A DNA stretch of 18,970 nucleotides, from the NCBI GenBank assembly GCA_003990745.1, contig RBNI01002287.1, forward strand, positions 1 to 18,970. The letters run 5' to 3'. This DNA comes from Jimgerdemannia flammicorona (lineage: Eukaryota; Mucoromycota; Endogonomycetes; Endogonales; Endogonaceae). Below the pieces are notes generated by a model that saw only the letters and a list, made by a program, of their open reading frames with translations, was not told the DNA's origin and searched no databases. Of this stretch, positions 9,909 to 18,934 are shown one piece after another (position 1 is the first letter of the stretch; each line of letters begins with the position of its first letter). A program made the position numbers and the translations under genes.

Positions 9909-11707
9909 CTATCGCAAGCCTCCCTCCTCCGCGTCACGGGCGCCCACCTCGTGTTCATGATGACTATATCTACTGTAGTCATGGGCATAGTCGGCATAAT
10001 CCAACTGTCCATCCGCCTCATTCTGAAGCGGGGTCACGGGCTTCCTCGTCAGAGCCCGGGAGTTGCGCTTGGAGTAAGGTGTGGACTCCCTGCTATCGTG
10101 GTACTCGACTATGCCACTCGAGGCCATATCCTCCACGCCTGAGTCCGTATCGTAACGGCGGTCTGCGTCGGCGGCCACCTGGGCGGCTAGGCCGAGCTCG
10201 ACGTCCACGTCCTGCTGATTAAGCTCGCGGACCCCGCCGTCATGCCCAATTTTGAAGCCGAAGAACGGCTTCCGCGTGTCCCGGCTATATCCGCTGTCAC
10301 GCTGGTTGTTATCCGGCAGCTCCGCCGCCGCCGCCGCCGCCGCCGTTAGCGCCGCCGCTGCCGTTGACCCACCCTTTTTCTTCGACGACTTCTCGTTGTT
10401 CAGAACGATAATGTTGCCCCGGCCCATCCCGCCCCCGGGTTGCGGCATCGCCATCATTCCTGGATTCATTCCAGGAGCCATGCCAGGGACCATGCCAGGA
10501 ATTGCCGTCGGCATTCCTATGACGTTCGCCGGCGGCATTTGCACGATTCCCTGGCCGGCGTTCGGTGCGGGCGGGTTGGTGGTCGCAGCGGCCGCGGCGG
10601 CTGCTGCCGCTGCGGCTTTCTGGATGTTGGCTTCGATAATGGCGCGCTTGTGGCTGAAGGACCAGATGCATGCGGCCCAGTAGACCTTTTGGAAGTGAAT
10701 GGTCGGAAGGTATAAGCATTGTAGTCGGATGGACACAATCCAAAACAAAATAGCATTCAACACCGTCGATTGAAGTAAACACGAATACTTACATATACAA
10801 CAAACATCAACAAAAACGCCAAAACCGAAAACTTCAGCTCATCGACCCACATTCTATCGCAATTATAGAAATCATTGTTGGTGTTGAAGGCCAGCGCAAT
10901 CGTGGTGCCATTCGGGAATACGGCCTGAACCATTTCGTTCATCGAGCTTTGTGCAGCTTTCATGCATGTACTTCGGTACTCGGCGTGGTTGTTGCCAAAA
11001 ACGATGATGTTGACGAAGTCGTCACCGAGCAGTACAAGCATCATGAACCAGACGAAATGGGAAAGGTTGCGAAGGATGATCGCTTGGTTCTAGAGCCGAG
11101 ATTGGGGAGAGTGAGTGTGTCATCGCTTAATTCACAAACTGGAGAAAAAGCGGAAACGAGATGGTGTACTCACAAGTGCGGCCGCAACAACACCGAAAAG
11201 GCCGACAAAGGTCATCACCAAATTCAACACTCCAAACACTATCAAGGGGGTTGAGTTCAAATAGGTATAAAAGGCTGTTGTGAAAGAAAAGGTGTTATTA
11301 TTATGTGAAATTTGTGCAATTGCGATAAGAGTGATTTTCTAGACACTTACGACTTTGATACTGGAATGCAAGGATGGCGAAATAAAGACCGAGTGCCTGT
11401 GTATGTGTGGACGAAAATTGCGTAAGTTTCCCGAATATATGTCTTCATGATGCTCGAGCGGAGACGGTCGGGTTGTTCCAGGTTGCGTCTTCGACACCGT
11501 TTTGATCTCCCCGAGGAAATCTCCAACCGATGAGAACGCGCAGCGCAACCGAGGGCCGAAGGGTGAGGGAATACGTACCGCCCACACGAGGCAGGAAATT
11601 ATGACGCCAGCGCGCAGATTGATACAGATACAGAACTTGCGCAGGGCGCGGTGCTTGACGTGCACCAGTTTAGTGAGGGGGGGCGCGTTCGTAGTGATAA
11701 GAGCCAT
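9909..11707 (-). CDS. Four-helix membrane protein, Ala/PGM-rich tail
   Basis: Five exons join in frame: 11707-11579, 11396-11351, 11274-11174, 11089-10793 and 10685-9909, giving 449 aa. The introns (182, 76, 84 and 107 nt) start with GTACGT, GTAAGT, GTGAGT and GTAAGT. Predicted helices: about 33-55 (AGVIISCLVWAALGLYFAIL), 69-92 (LIVFGVLNLVMTFVGLFGVV), 101-122 (LSHFVWFMMLVLLG, with an internal DD) and 177-200 (FSVLAFLLMFVVY). The loop before helix 4 carries two cysteines (STCMKA, NCDRMW) and an NGT sequon, so it is probably outside the cell, with both ends cytoplasmic. The tail of about 245 residues holds an 11-Ala run, PGM repeated four times (about 10435-10510), a KKK-containing basic patch, more alanine, and a Tyr/His/Asp-rich end. 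The layout recalls tetraspan-type fungal plasma membrane proteins, but I see no tetraspanin CCG motif. Function is unknown. Confidence 0.85.
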
Positions 11708-11776
11708 CTTGTTGCGAGGTTGTTGGAGTTAGACGAGGAGGGGAGAGGAGAGTGTAGTCTGGAGTTGTGAGGAGAG

Positions 11777-11779
<3 letters not shown>

Positions 11780-11843
<64 letters not shown>
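11780..11843. repeat. Poly(G) tract, 64 bases
   Basis: Sixty-four consecutive G on the plus strand (C on the gene strand) lie 73 bp upstream of the start codon at 11707, so in the 5' untranslated region or core promoter of the membrane protein. Such a tract could form quadruplex or triplex structures, and is hard to sequence accurately, so the true length is uncertain. Confidence 0.9.
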
Positions 11844-11844
<1 letters not shown>

Positions 11845-12828
11845 AATTAAGGCCTAGATGCGATGTGATCTGCGGGCGGGGTCGAGTGGTGTTTCTTTCC
11901 CGAGGTCGAGGAAAGAAAGCGCCCTGCTTGACAAAGATCAAAGGAAATGTCATAATGTCGTAAGACACAACAAGGCTAGGAGGGAGGTTATCATGAAGCC
12001 CCCAGGGATACAACGACCTACCTACAAGAAGGGTCTTTCGCTCAAGGGAAAGCTGGCGAAACACTCTTTTGTTTTTTGGGCAGACAAGCTGCACGGTGGT
12101 TGGTAAGAGACCAAAAGACGAGATTGAAAACGGGATTTCAACAGAGTTGGGATTCAGGCGGAAATATATCCAGCCCACTGTGCCACCCAAAGCCCTATCC
12201 GGAAATTCAAGGAGACCAGCTGCCTGTGACGTCTCTGCCAAAATTGACCAGCAACCCGTCACTGTGACATCTTTCTTTCCCACATAATGACAAAGACTGC
12301 CACTTGATTTCTGTGATGCAGATTAGATCCACCAAAATTTGGAGATATTCTTCGACACTTCTCTTGAGCCCAAACATGAGCTATAGTCTAATTTCGGGTT
12401 GCTTTGATCTTGAAACACCCCTCTTAATGTTCCGAGCTTGGCACTCGATTCGATCGAGAACGCGTTGATTTTATCCCGTAATGCGTGTACATCAAAGAGC
12501 CCGAAGTTGTGGAAGGCCCAGAAGACCTCTGATGCAGGCAATCTGCTATCTGGACGATCTCTCCATGTTTTGCCCTTGTTCGGCCGCAGCATCGTCAGCC
12601 ATTCGATCACGTTGAAATCTCAAGAGCTACATACGTAAATGCGAGGTACGTGACCCCCTCCCCCCTTCTCTGCTGAGGGCACGGCATGGCCATGTGGCCA
12701 TGTGTGGCTCGCGTGATCTTATGCTGCTGCTACGGAAGGCGGTTCCGGTAAATTTGCGTGACCTGTTTTGTCTCGCTTGAAACGGCGTTAACTTTGTCTG
12801 TCTCAAGGTAATTAACTTTTAGCGTGAA
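11844..12828. other. Upstream region, no supported gene
   Basis: This contains the distal promoter of the minus-strand membrane gene. Open frames on both strands at about 12323-12638 look somewhat protein-like but lack start context, partner exons or a known motif. GGCCATGTGGCCATGTGTGGC (about 12687-12707) is a small direct repeat. Confidence 0.45.
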
Positions 12829-13404
12829 ATGGCAAGCGTTGTTTTGCTTCGAGACATAGTATCGTTAACATATTCACACCTTGCGCGAGTTGGTAACACG
12901 GGAATTATCAATACTGATAATCTTTGTTTACAACTATGGCATTGTTTACCACTTGAACGATTACTAGATGCATCGGAAATGCCAGAAGGACTGGTCTTAT
13001 CTCCTCCCACAAAACAGTACCCGCATAATCGCTACCTAGCGCGCAGCGTTATCCGGCCGGCTCCGCCAGCAGGTGACTCGAACGCTATGCGCAAGGGGTT
13101 TGAGTGCCACCCTTCAGTCATCGGGGGCGAGGGCCCTGGCCGCAAACAGCATCGCTTGCAGGCAGTTTACATCATTCTGGTTTCACGACGCGACGTAAAC
13201 AAACTTGTCGGGCACTCTGCTGACGAGAGGCTGGGTGTCAGGTGGAAGCGAGGAAGATTGCCATTTATGGTAAATGACGGCTTGTTCACGTCAATTTCGG
13301 TGGGTGAAATGCACCCGCAGGCTCTCTTGGGTGGTAACGCTACTCTTGGCCATTCCGATCTAAAAGCTTGCTCGAGTAAAGTTCCGGCCAACAGTTCAGC
13401 GTAG
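12829..13404 (+). CDS. Unrecognised 191-codon ORF, doubtful
   Basis: This is the longest open frame outside the spliced genes and starts with ATG. It reads LLRDIVSLTYSHLARVGNTG near the start and LGVRWKRGRLPFMVNDG later. No signal peptide, membrane helix or domain motif is visible, and no intron needs to be invoked. A frame of this length is expected only occasionally by chance in a window this size, so it deserves listing, but nothing else supports it. The minus strand is open over part of the same stretch. Confidence 0.25.
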   Translation: MASVVLLRDIVSLTYSHLARVGNTGIINTDNLCLQLWHCLPLERLLDASEMPEGLVLSPPTKQYPHNRYLARSVIRPAPPAGDSNAMRKGFECHPSVIGGEGPGRKQHRLQAVYIILVSRRDVNKLVGHSADERLGVRWKRGRLPFMVNDGLFTSISVGEMHPQALLGGNATLGHSDLKACSSKVPANSSA

Positions 13405-14265
13405 ATCTCCAATACAAAGATAACAAAGTATAGCCATTTGCAGAAGCATAAACACGTATATACACTACACATATGTCCCCTATTGTGTCGCTGACGAAGC
13501 CGGGACATACGGTAGTGATTGACCAAACATGGCTCTCCCACCCATCCGCGCCCGTTCTTCCAGATCAGGCGCCTGTGGCACATGATAATCTTTCACGGCC
13601 ATTCTAATACCTCACATCTTCGACCTGGAAGATGGTCACAATCGTCTTAGAATAATGTGTTGCTCGTCATAACTAGATGATGAGTTAGTTCCTGCACAAA
13701 ATAACTTGAATTACGTACTGCGACGTTGCAAAGCTCCTAGGGGTTTGAAATTTTTCAAACGGCTTTTTATGGGGGAGTGTCCCAAGGACACAGGGATGGA
13801 AATTTTGGGAGATGGGGTGTAGTTTTCTACACTCGCTGTCGTTGATCGACCGGTAAAATGGCGAGCTTTGGAGATGGCACAAACGACGAGGCTGTAAAGG
13901 TGGTCATTAGAATTTGACCACACACTTTACATTATGAAGCATTCGACTTTTTGCCTACTTATTGTACATAATTACAATTTGCCATGAACAGCAATGCCAT
14001 TTTCCATCAAGTGATGGTATATACCTTTTCTCACAACAACCTAACCAAAGCCGAGGATATTATTATAATGCGGAGAGTTCATACCTGTATCGACTGGACC
14101 GACAATGCTTATTCGTCAACCTGTCCTTCACATACAAAAACCTTGTTTATTTATTTTTTGCCGCACGATTGGCATTAACTTTATCCTAGGGCATTTAGCG
14201 AGCAGGGCACGAAATTATGGTGACGTTGCACGTTCGCAGTCGTATTTTTCACAACAGACCCTCAC
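13405..14265. other. Intergenic, no supported gene
   Basis: Only short frames are present. A perfect 8-bp inverted repeat with a 2-bp spacer, GTTTGAAA/TTTCAAAC, lies at 13743-13760. Confidence 0.5.
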
Positions 14266-14892
14266 AATGCAGGCCTTCTCTTGAAATTGCAATGTAGGCC
14301 TTCACTCCTGTCCACAAAGTCCCCACCATCCAAGCTCCACTGAACCACACGGACTCGAACCCAAGACCAACGACGTAATCGACCTCACTTTTGACGACGA
14401 CGACAATGTTGCGAAACACACAATGACCACATCGAAGAGGCCCAAGGTTCCCAGGCCACACTCCAGACCATTGTCGCAAGTTTTTTTTTTTAACGAAAAC
14501 CACACTTACCGCCCCAACCGCTGCCGCCGTCGCCGCCACCACCAGCCCCGGCCCGTCGCAGCATTATTCCAACCCCTCTTCACACTCCTCTACGAGATCA
14601 GCTCATTAGTCGACCTCGACCGCAAGAAGCCGATTGTCTTCCTTATTGATGGCGACAACCGTGACGATTGTGTCAAATCCACCCTGACCAAGTCTTCGAG
14701 GCTGTGGTTTTTTATGGGCCATATGACTCACAAACGTAATGGAGCAACGTCCACGTCATCCATACCAAGCTCCCGTACCCGGATGCTGCCGACTACGAAA
14801 TGAATTTGCTAGATAGTCACCAAGCAGCTCATTGGAAAGACGTGCTTCGTGACATCGGTGTCTGGAATCTGGCGTCAGAAGCCATATCGTGA
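14266..14892 (+). pseudogene. Broken gene: SUMO-binding motif plus NYN-like domain
   Basis: A plus-strand frame from about 14297 reads TNDVIDLTFDDDDN (14366-14407). This is a textbook SUMO-interacting motif (V-I-D-L-T plus an acidic run), followed by a basic KRPKVPRP stretch. After T11 at 14481 and a proline/arginine-rich part, which may be an intron ending at CGTCGCAG (14560), comes FQPLFTLLYEISS and KKPIVFLIDGDN (14624-14659). The frame must then shift for the sequence to continue DQVFEAVVFYGPYDSQT, meet a TAA, and go on WSNVHVIHTKLPYPDAADYE to a TGA at 14890-14892. IDGDN, the FYGPYD segment and DAADYE occur in the order and rough spacing of NYN/PIN-like RNA-cleaving domains, where aspartates bind metal. 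One frameshift and one stop break it, and no GT-AG intron of plausible size repairs both. Sequencing error cannot be excluded. Confidence 0.45.
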
Positions 14893-15070
14893 AAGGCACG
14901 ACTCCGTTGCTAAAATCCTACACTCCTTGCGCGCTCGCGAGTTTAGGTTTCTTGAGGATGAATAGATCGTGATGCCGTAGCACTGGTGATTTGCATGTGG
15001 ACGAGTCTTGACTCCAAGTACCTATACGCATGTGGAAGATTAACCGTCTATTCGGAATACGCGTCAGTCG

Positions 15071-15288
15071 TTCTACATCCACATATTCCCAGCCATTCAC
15101 GTCGGTTTGTTTCGCTAATTTGATATCGGTTCTTGCCCAGTGATTTTACGTCCTTAAACGCGTTCTCTTACTCACGTTTTTCACGTTCGTAGGCGCGTTT
15201 TCTCACCGCATTGCCCTGCCGGTGCCCACATTCGACACTATTTACCAATACACCATCCAGGCAACTATGACAAGCTTACTTGGTTGGT
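15071..15288. repeat. Direct repeat, copy A
   Basis: The copy begins TTCTACATCCACATATTCCC, passes through CTAATTTGATATCG, ACGTCCTTAAACGCG and CATTCGTAGGCGCG-like words, and ends TGACAAGCTTACTTGGTTGG. The second copy starts 288 bp further on. Confidence 0.8.
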
Positions 15289-15358
15289 ACCCACTACACC
15301 GTTTAATTAGGAGTCCCATTCGGTCGCTTGTATCTATTCACTCATCCATGCATTTTCG

Positions 15359-15629
15359 TTCTGCATCCACAAGTCCCCAGCCATTCACGTCCGGGTTGTC
15401 GAGCTAATTTGATACCGCCTTTTGCCCATTGATCTCACGTCCTTCAACGCGCTCTTTTGCTCGCGTTTTACACATTCGTAGGCGCGTTGGTAGATACGAG
15501 TTCTGCTCTTGGGTTCTCGCCGTTGGTGCTCACATTCGAGACAACGTCGGTGACCACATTTGACCCGACGCCCGCATCCTATTCACCAACGCCCCGCCCA
15601 GACATCTGTGACAAACTTACTTGGTTGGT
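15359..15629. repeat. Direct repeat, copy B
   Basis: The copy begins TTCTGCATCCACAAGTCCCC, shares CTAATTTGATACCG, ACGTCCTTCAACGCG and TTCGTAGGCGCGTTGG with copy A in the same order, and ends TGACAAACTTACTTGGTTGG. It is about 50 bp longer because of insertions before the end. Divergence is substantial, so the duplication is old. Confidence 0.8.
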
Positions 15630-16040
15630 GTGATTGAAAAAAAAGTACGCGCTCCGCGAGCATCACTCTTCGGTTTACACGCACTCGCCTCTATTCTTAC
15701 ACGCGCCCCTTTCACATAGGCACGCGTGTTTCACGTCTCCTTTGCCTATGTTTTGTTTCATCTACCTTGGACCACACATTCATTCACCATTCGGTTAGTA
15801 CCTATTGTTGTTTCCATGCATATGCGACGCCACTCAATAGTTCACGCCACCAATAGTTCACACGACGTTCGCTCCAGTCCACCACATACATCCATCCATC
15901 TGTCAACTATGGTTATAAAAAAATCCTTCCAGAGAGACTCTGCTACCCTGGTACATACCATTCTCATCTCTATCTTGTCCCCCCCCCCTTTTTATTTTTT
16001 ATTTTTTATTTTTTTATTACTGTGAGTGTGTTGTGATATC

Positions 16041-16600
16041 TTTCGGAGATTATCTTATAGAGAATAATAATCCTCTCATCAAATTGAATTAAAATACTAG
16101 ACAAATATACTTTATTTTAAGTAAATGATTATTATTATATTTATTATATATTATAATTTAAAATATTAATATAGGAAATAATATAAAATAGAAAGAAAAG
16201 AATTATATTGGTAGATGAAAAAGATAAGATTTTAGTTAAAAATTGTTATACTTTTAATTTATTATTAATTTTGCATATATTATTTACTTCTTAATATTAT
16301 TGCTCTTAGCTCTCAAATGAATTAAATTAAATTGAGATTTTTTTTTTTTAATTAGAATTAAGTTTATATTAGAGATCTAATTCAATTTGAAATTTTTATC
16401 TAACCCTCAAATATTAATTTGATAAAAATATATCTAATTTAATATTCTTTATTATACTGGATTCATCTACATAAGGTATACATTTTGGTCAAAATTATTC
16501 AAATTATTGAATTTTGAAAAATTAGGTTTGAATTGAACTTCAAATTAAATTGGACCTCGATTTGATTCGATTCGTTCTGAGCACTAGTTGCTCTCTCAAA
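16041..16600. other. AT-rich island
   Basis: For about 550 bp the base composition is overwhelmingly A and T, with words such as AATTAAATT and TATTATAT recurring, while both flanks are near balanced. No open frame, tRNA or rRNA stretch is visible. Candidates are a mitochondrial insertion, an old AT-biased transposon remnant, or foreign/chimeric sequence; none can be chosen from the sequence alone. Confidence 0.7.
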
Positions 16601-17162
16601 GTAATAAAATATTTCCAGGTTTATGTAAAGTCGCTATCGTGAAGTTGTCATTTTATTTTTTTTCGGTCCAAAGCTACTATGAGATTCACATCTGGGTACT
16701 TCATTTGTGCGGTTTTCGAGAAAGCGGTGTTGGACGGAGGGACATCGGGCATTGAGCGAGAGACGCCGGCGGTGATGGGGGCTTTTCAGGCCACATACTT
16801 CTCATGGCATCTTCCGGCAATGGGCCTCCCTGAGAATCTAGACCCTCGGCGAGGACCTCCGAGCGTCCCGGGAAATCATCACGGTTGGCGTGGTGTCCTT
16901 GTGTTGGCGCTTGTGTCCACTCCGTGGGACGTTCTGTGGACGCGTCAGATTGCCTTTGGGAATTTGGGTTCAAGGGGTAAACGGGACAAGGTGTTACACG
17001 AGCCCACGCCATGAGAACGTGCGAGAGACAGGCAATCTCCGCTGGTAAGAAGATCGCACGGGCACTTTTGTGGAGTCGGACCGTGCGGTTTTATGTTGGA
17101 GGTTGCGAGGTCCATGGCTAACGCGTTTTACCATCTTTCCCAACAATCTAAGGTGCTCACCT
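16601..17162. other. Upstream of pirin, no supported gene
   Basis: Overlapping frames on both strands (16679-17014 plus, 17012-16701 minus) are each about 100 codons. Neither has a recognised motif or splice partner. GC content is back to normal here. I do not call a gene. Confidence 0.5.
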
Positions 17163-17168
17163 CACGTG
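17163..17168. promoter_or_regulatory. CACGTG E-box upstream of pirin
   Basis: A palindromic CACGTG lies 49 bp before the TATA box of the pirin gene, a usual place for a bHLH-type activator site. It is a short motif and could be coincidental. Confidence 0.35.
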
Positions 17169-17216
17169 GTGCGATCTGCTTGACACCGAAAGGCAGTCAC
17201 GGCTTGACAGATGTCA

Positions 17217-17223
17217 TATAAAA
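17217..17223 (+). promoter_or_regulatory. TATA box of pirin gene
   Basis: TATAAAA lies 104 bp upstream of the start codon at 17321, followed by a pyrimidine-rich segment expected around a fungal transcription start. Confidence 0.65.
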
Positions 17224-17283
17224 ACCCGCTTATCCATCCCAATCTCTTCTCCAGAATTCCATCCTCTCCCTCCCCCCTCTCCC

Positions 17284-17307
17284 AAAAAAAAAAAAAAAAA
17301 AAAAAAA
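17284..17307 (+). repeat. Poly(A) tract in pirin leader, 24 bases
   Basis: Twenty-four A lie between a CT-rich stretch and the start codon, ending 13 bp before the ATG, so probably within the 5' untranslated region. Poly(A) leaders can bind poly(A)-binding protein and alter translation; that role is inference here. Confidence 0.9.
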
Positions 17308-17320
17308 TCCAACGCGCATC

Positions 17321-18245
17321 ATGGGCCCCAAGATCACCCCCCGGCGCAGCGAGGATCGCGGCCACTTCGATCTCGACTGGTTGGACACATACCATACGTT
17401 CAGCTTCGATGAGTACTACGACCACAACTTCACCGGGTTCGGTGCGCTCAAGGTCATCAACGAGGATCTCATCAAGCCAGGGAAAGGATTCGGAAAGGTA
17501 GTTTTTTTTTTCTTTTTTTCTTTTTATGTGAAGTGGATCGATAATTGACCATGATTTCTTGTAGCATGACCATGAGGAGTTTGAGATCTTCACCTATATG
17601 CTGTCCGGCGAGCTTCGGCACCAGGATTGTGAGTACAGGCCACCATGCATCTCAATCCATCAAACACCCTTTATTTAACCCACTTCTACTCTCCCCACAG
17701 CCCTAGGCAACACCGAGATCCTCCGTCGCGGCGACATTCAATTCACAACCTCCGGCTCGGGTATCACACACTCAGAGTCGAACGCCTCCTCCCGACACAA
17801 CTGCAAGCTCCTCCAAATCTGGACACAGCCCGACGGCGATGGCAAACGCTTGGCACCCGCTTACCAAACTATGGGCTTCTCCGACGCGCGCAAGCTGAAT
17901 ACCTTCCTACGCGTGGTTGCACCTGCGCGGGAGGGCGACGGCGATGCGATCGCGGTGCACGCCGACTTGAGCGTGTACGCCGGAATCCTTGAGCCCGGGC
18001 GCGGGGCGGGGGTGGTAGCGAAGGAAGGACTAGGGGAGGATGGCAGGAGGAGAACGAAGAGGGGTTATGTGCATGTGGCGAATTTCGGCGGGACAGGCGA
18101 AGTCGTGGTTTGGGGGAGGGAGGGCGAGGTCGTGTTGAGAGAAGGAGATGGTGCGTTCGTGAGGGAGTGGAGGGTCGGGGAAGAGTTGGGGTTCGAGGCG
18201 AGGAAGGGGAGGAATGTCGAAGTTTTGGTGTTCGATTTAGCTTGA
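17321..18245 (+). CDS. Pirin family protein (bicupin)
   Basis: Three exons join in frame: 17321-17497, 17565-17628 and 17701-18245, giving 261 aa. Introns are 67 nt (GTAGTT, T-rich) and 72 nt (GTGAGT). The N-terminal cupin shows family hallmarks: [20 protein letters not shown] (about 14-33), [41 protein letters not shown] and [18 protein letters not shown]. The metal ligands of pirins (two His, then His and Glu) correspond to H60, H62, H104 and E106 and are all present. The C-terminal cupin is more diverged but ends in the usual aevLlFDLa style (VEVLVFDLA). Length lies between bacterial YhhW-type proteins and human pirin. Pirins are iron-binding proteins; some have quercetin dioxygenase activity and animal pirin acts as a nuclear co-regulator. 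Which applies here is unknown. Exon 3 is unusually GC-rich with a charged loop ([14 protein letters not shown]) inserted between strands. An AATAAA follows at 18289. Confidence 0.95.
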
Positions 18246-18288
18246 GGACGTGGGGATAGTTGGTGAAAGGGAATGTCATCCTACGTAT

Positions 18289-18294
18289 AATAAA
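18289..18294 (+). terminator. Polyadenylation signal of pirin gene
   Basis: AATAAA lies 44 bp after the stop codon at 18245, a usual distance for 3' end formation in fungi. Confidence 0.5.
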
Positions 18295-18867
18295 TCGGAG
18301 CATTACTTCAAGGCTTCGCGGATTTGAATAGAAATGATATATGGAATACAAACGAGGCGGGGTGGAGGTGGTTTGCGAACAAAGCTATCACAATCACAAT
18401 GATAATCAACTTGAGGCAAAACAAAGTCAAGGACCGGTAGAACAACATTTCCCCAACGACAGTGCTGTTATATATATGTACAGCGACCACTCGCCGAACT
18501 TATCACAAACTCCCCCTCCCCTCCCCCCCCAAAAAAAAGGATTCCGGCATTGCTCTAGCATGAACAGTGTTCGTGATTTTGCAGTTTTCTTCTATTTATA
18601 ACCGATGGGAGCCGGCGAAACGCACTTCCTATTACATGATGGTATTAGAGAATTTCCATTTTCACACTATCTGGATATATGTACATAATGCAAGCACCCG
18701 CTAATCTAAACACACTGATGGCGTCACCGGGTCATTTCCCTCCTGCGGCGGAACAACCCACCCAACAAAGCATGCAAACCCTTGCCAATGGCACATGGCG
18801 CATGACGACCCCATTGTTCCTCATAGCACCATCTGAGCCCCACATGTATTTAGTCTCGCCGCGGCGC
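18295..18867. other. Convergent intergenic region
   Basis: This lies between the pirin gene and the putative minus-strand gene at the right edge. It holds a C-rich then A-rich stretch at about 18510-18538 and no supported gene. Confidence 0.45.
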
Positions 18868-18934
18868 TCAAAAATCAGGCTCCTTGCGGTAGGCGAGCAT
18901 GGCCGGGAGCTGGACGACGGAGCCGTATAGATGG
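18868..18934 (-). CDS. Putative last exon of gene entering from right
   Basis: On the minus strand, T-rich sequence from 18970 leads into CAATTTACCAG, an intron-like acceptor ending at 18935. It is followed by an open frame reading HLYGSVVQLPAMLAYRKEPDF and a TGA at 18870-18868. The pyrimidine tract, the acceptor and the protein-like end suggest a terminal exon of about 22 codons, partial because the rest of the gene is outside the window. I cannot name the family. A chance match is possible given the short length. Confidence 0.35.

Larger units (their letters stand above)
14893..16040. other. Intergenic with duplicated block
   Basis: No gene is supported; the only frames are short and lie across repeats. 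A direct duplication occupies 15071-15629. The small repeat CAATAGTTCACGC/CAATAGTTCACAC lies at about 15834-15864, and a C-run then (T5-7A)n stretch at about 15979-16019. Confidence 0.55.

Noticed and set aside
10252..10683. 143-codon plus-strand ORF with alanine runs
   Set aside because: It is the antisense shadow of the alanine-rich tail of the minus-strand membrane protein.
11729..12283. 184-codon minus-strand ORF with a long proline run
   Set aside because: The proline run is only the translation of the G64 tract, and the frame ends just upstream of the membrane protein start. No motif or splice signal supports it.
12323..12638. Protein-like open frames on both strands
   Set aside because: Both strands look equally open, neither has a good start or splice partner, and I recognise no family.
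13070..13090. Minus-strand GTTCGAGTC resembling a tRNA T loop
   Set aside because: The flanking five bases on each side cannot pair, and no acceptor or anticodon stem is found. The same holds for a similar word near 14352.
17869..18351. 160-codon minus-strand ORF rich in Arg, Pro and Ser
   Set aside because: It is opposite the GC-rich third exon of pirin, whose identity is certain.
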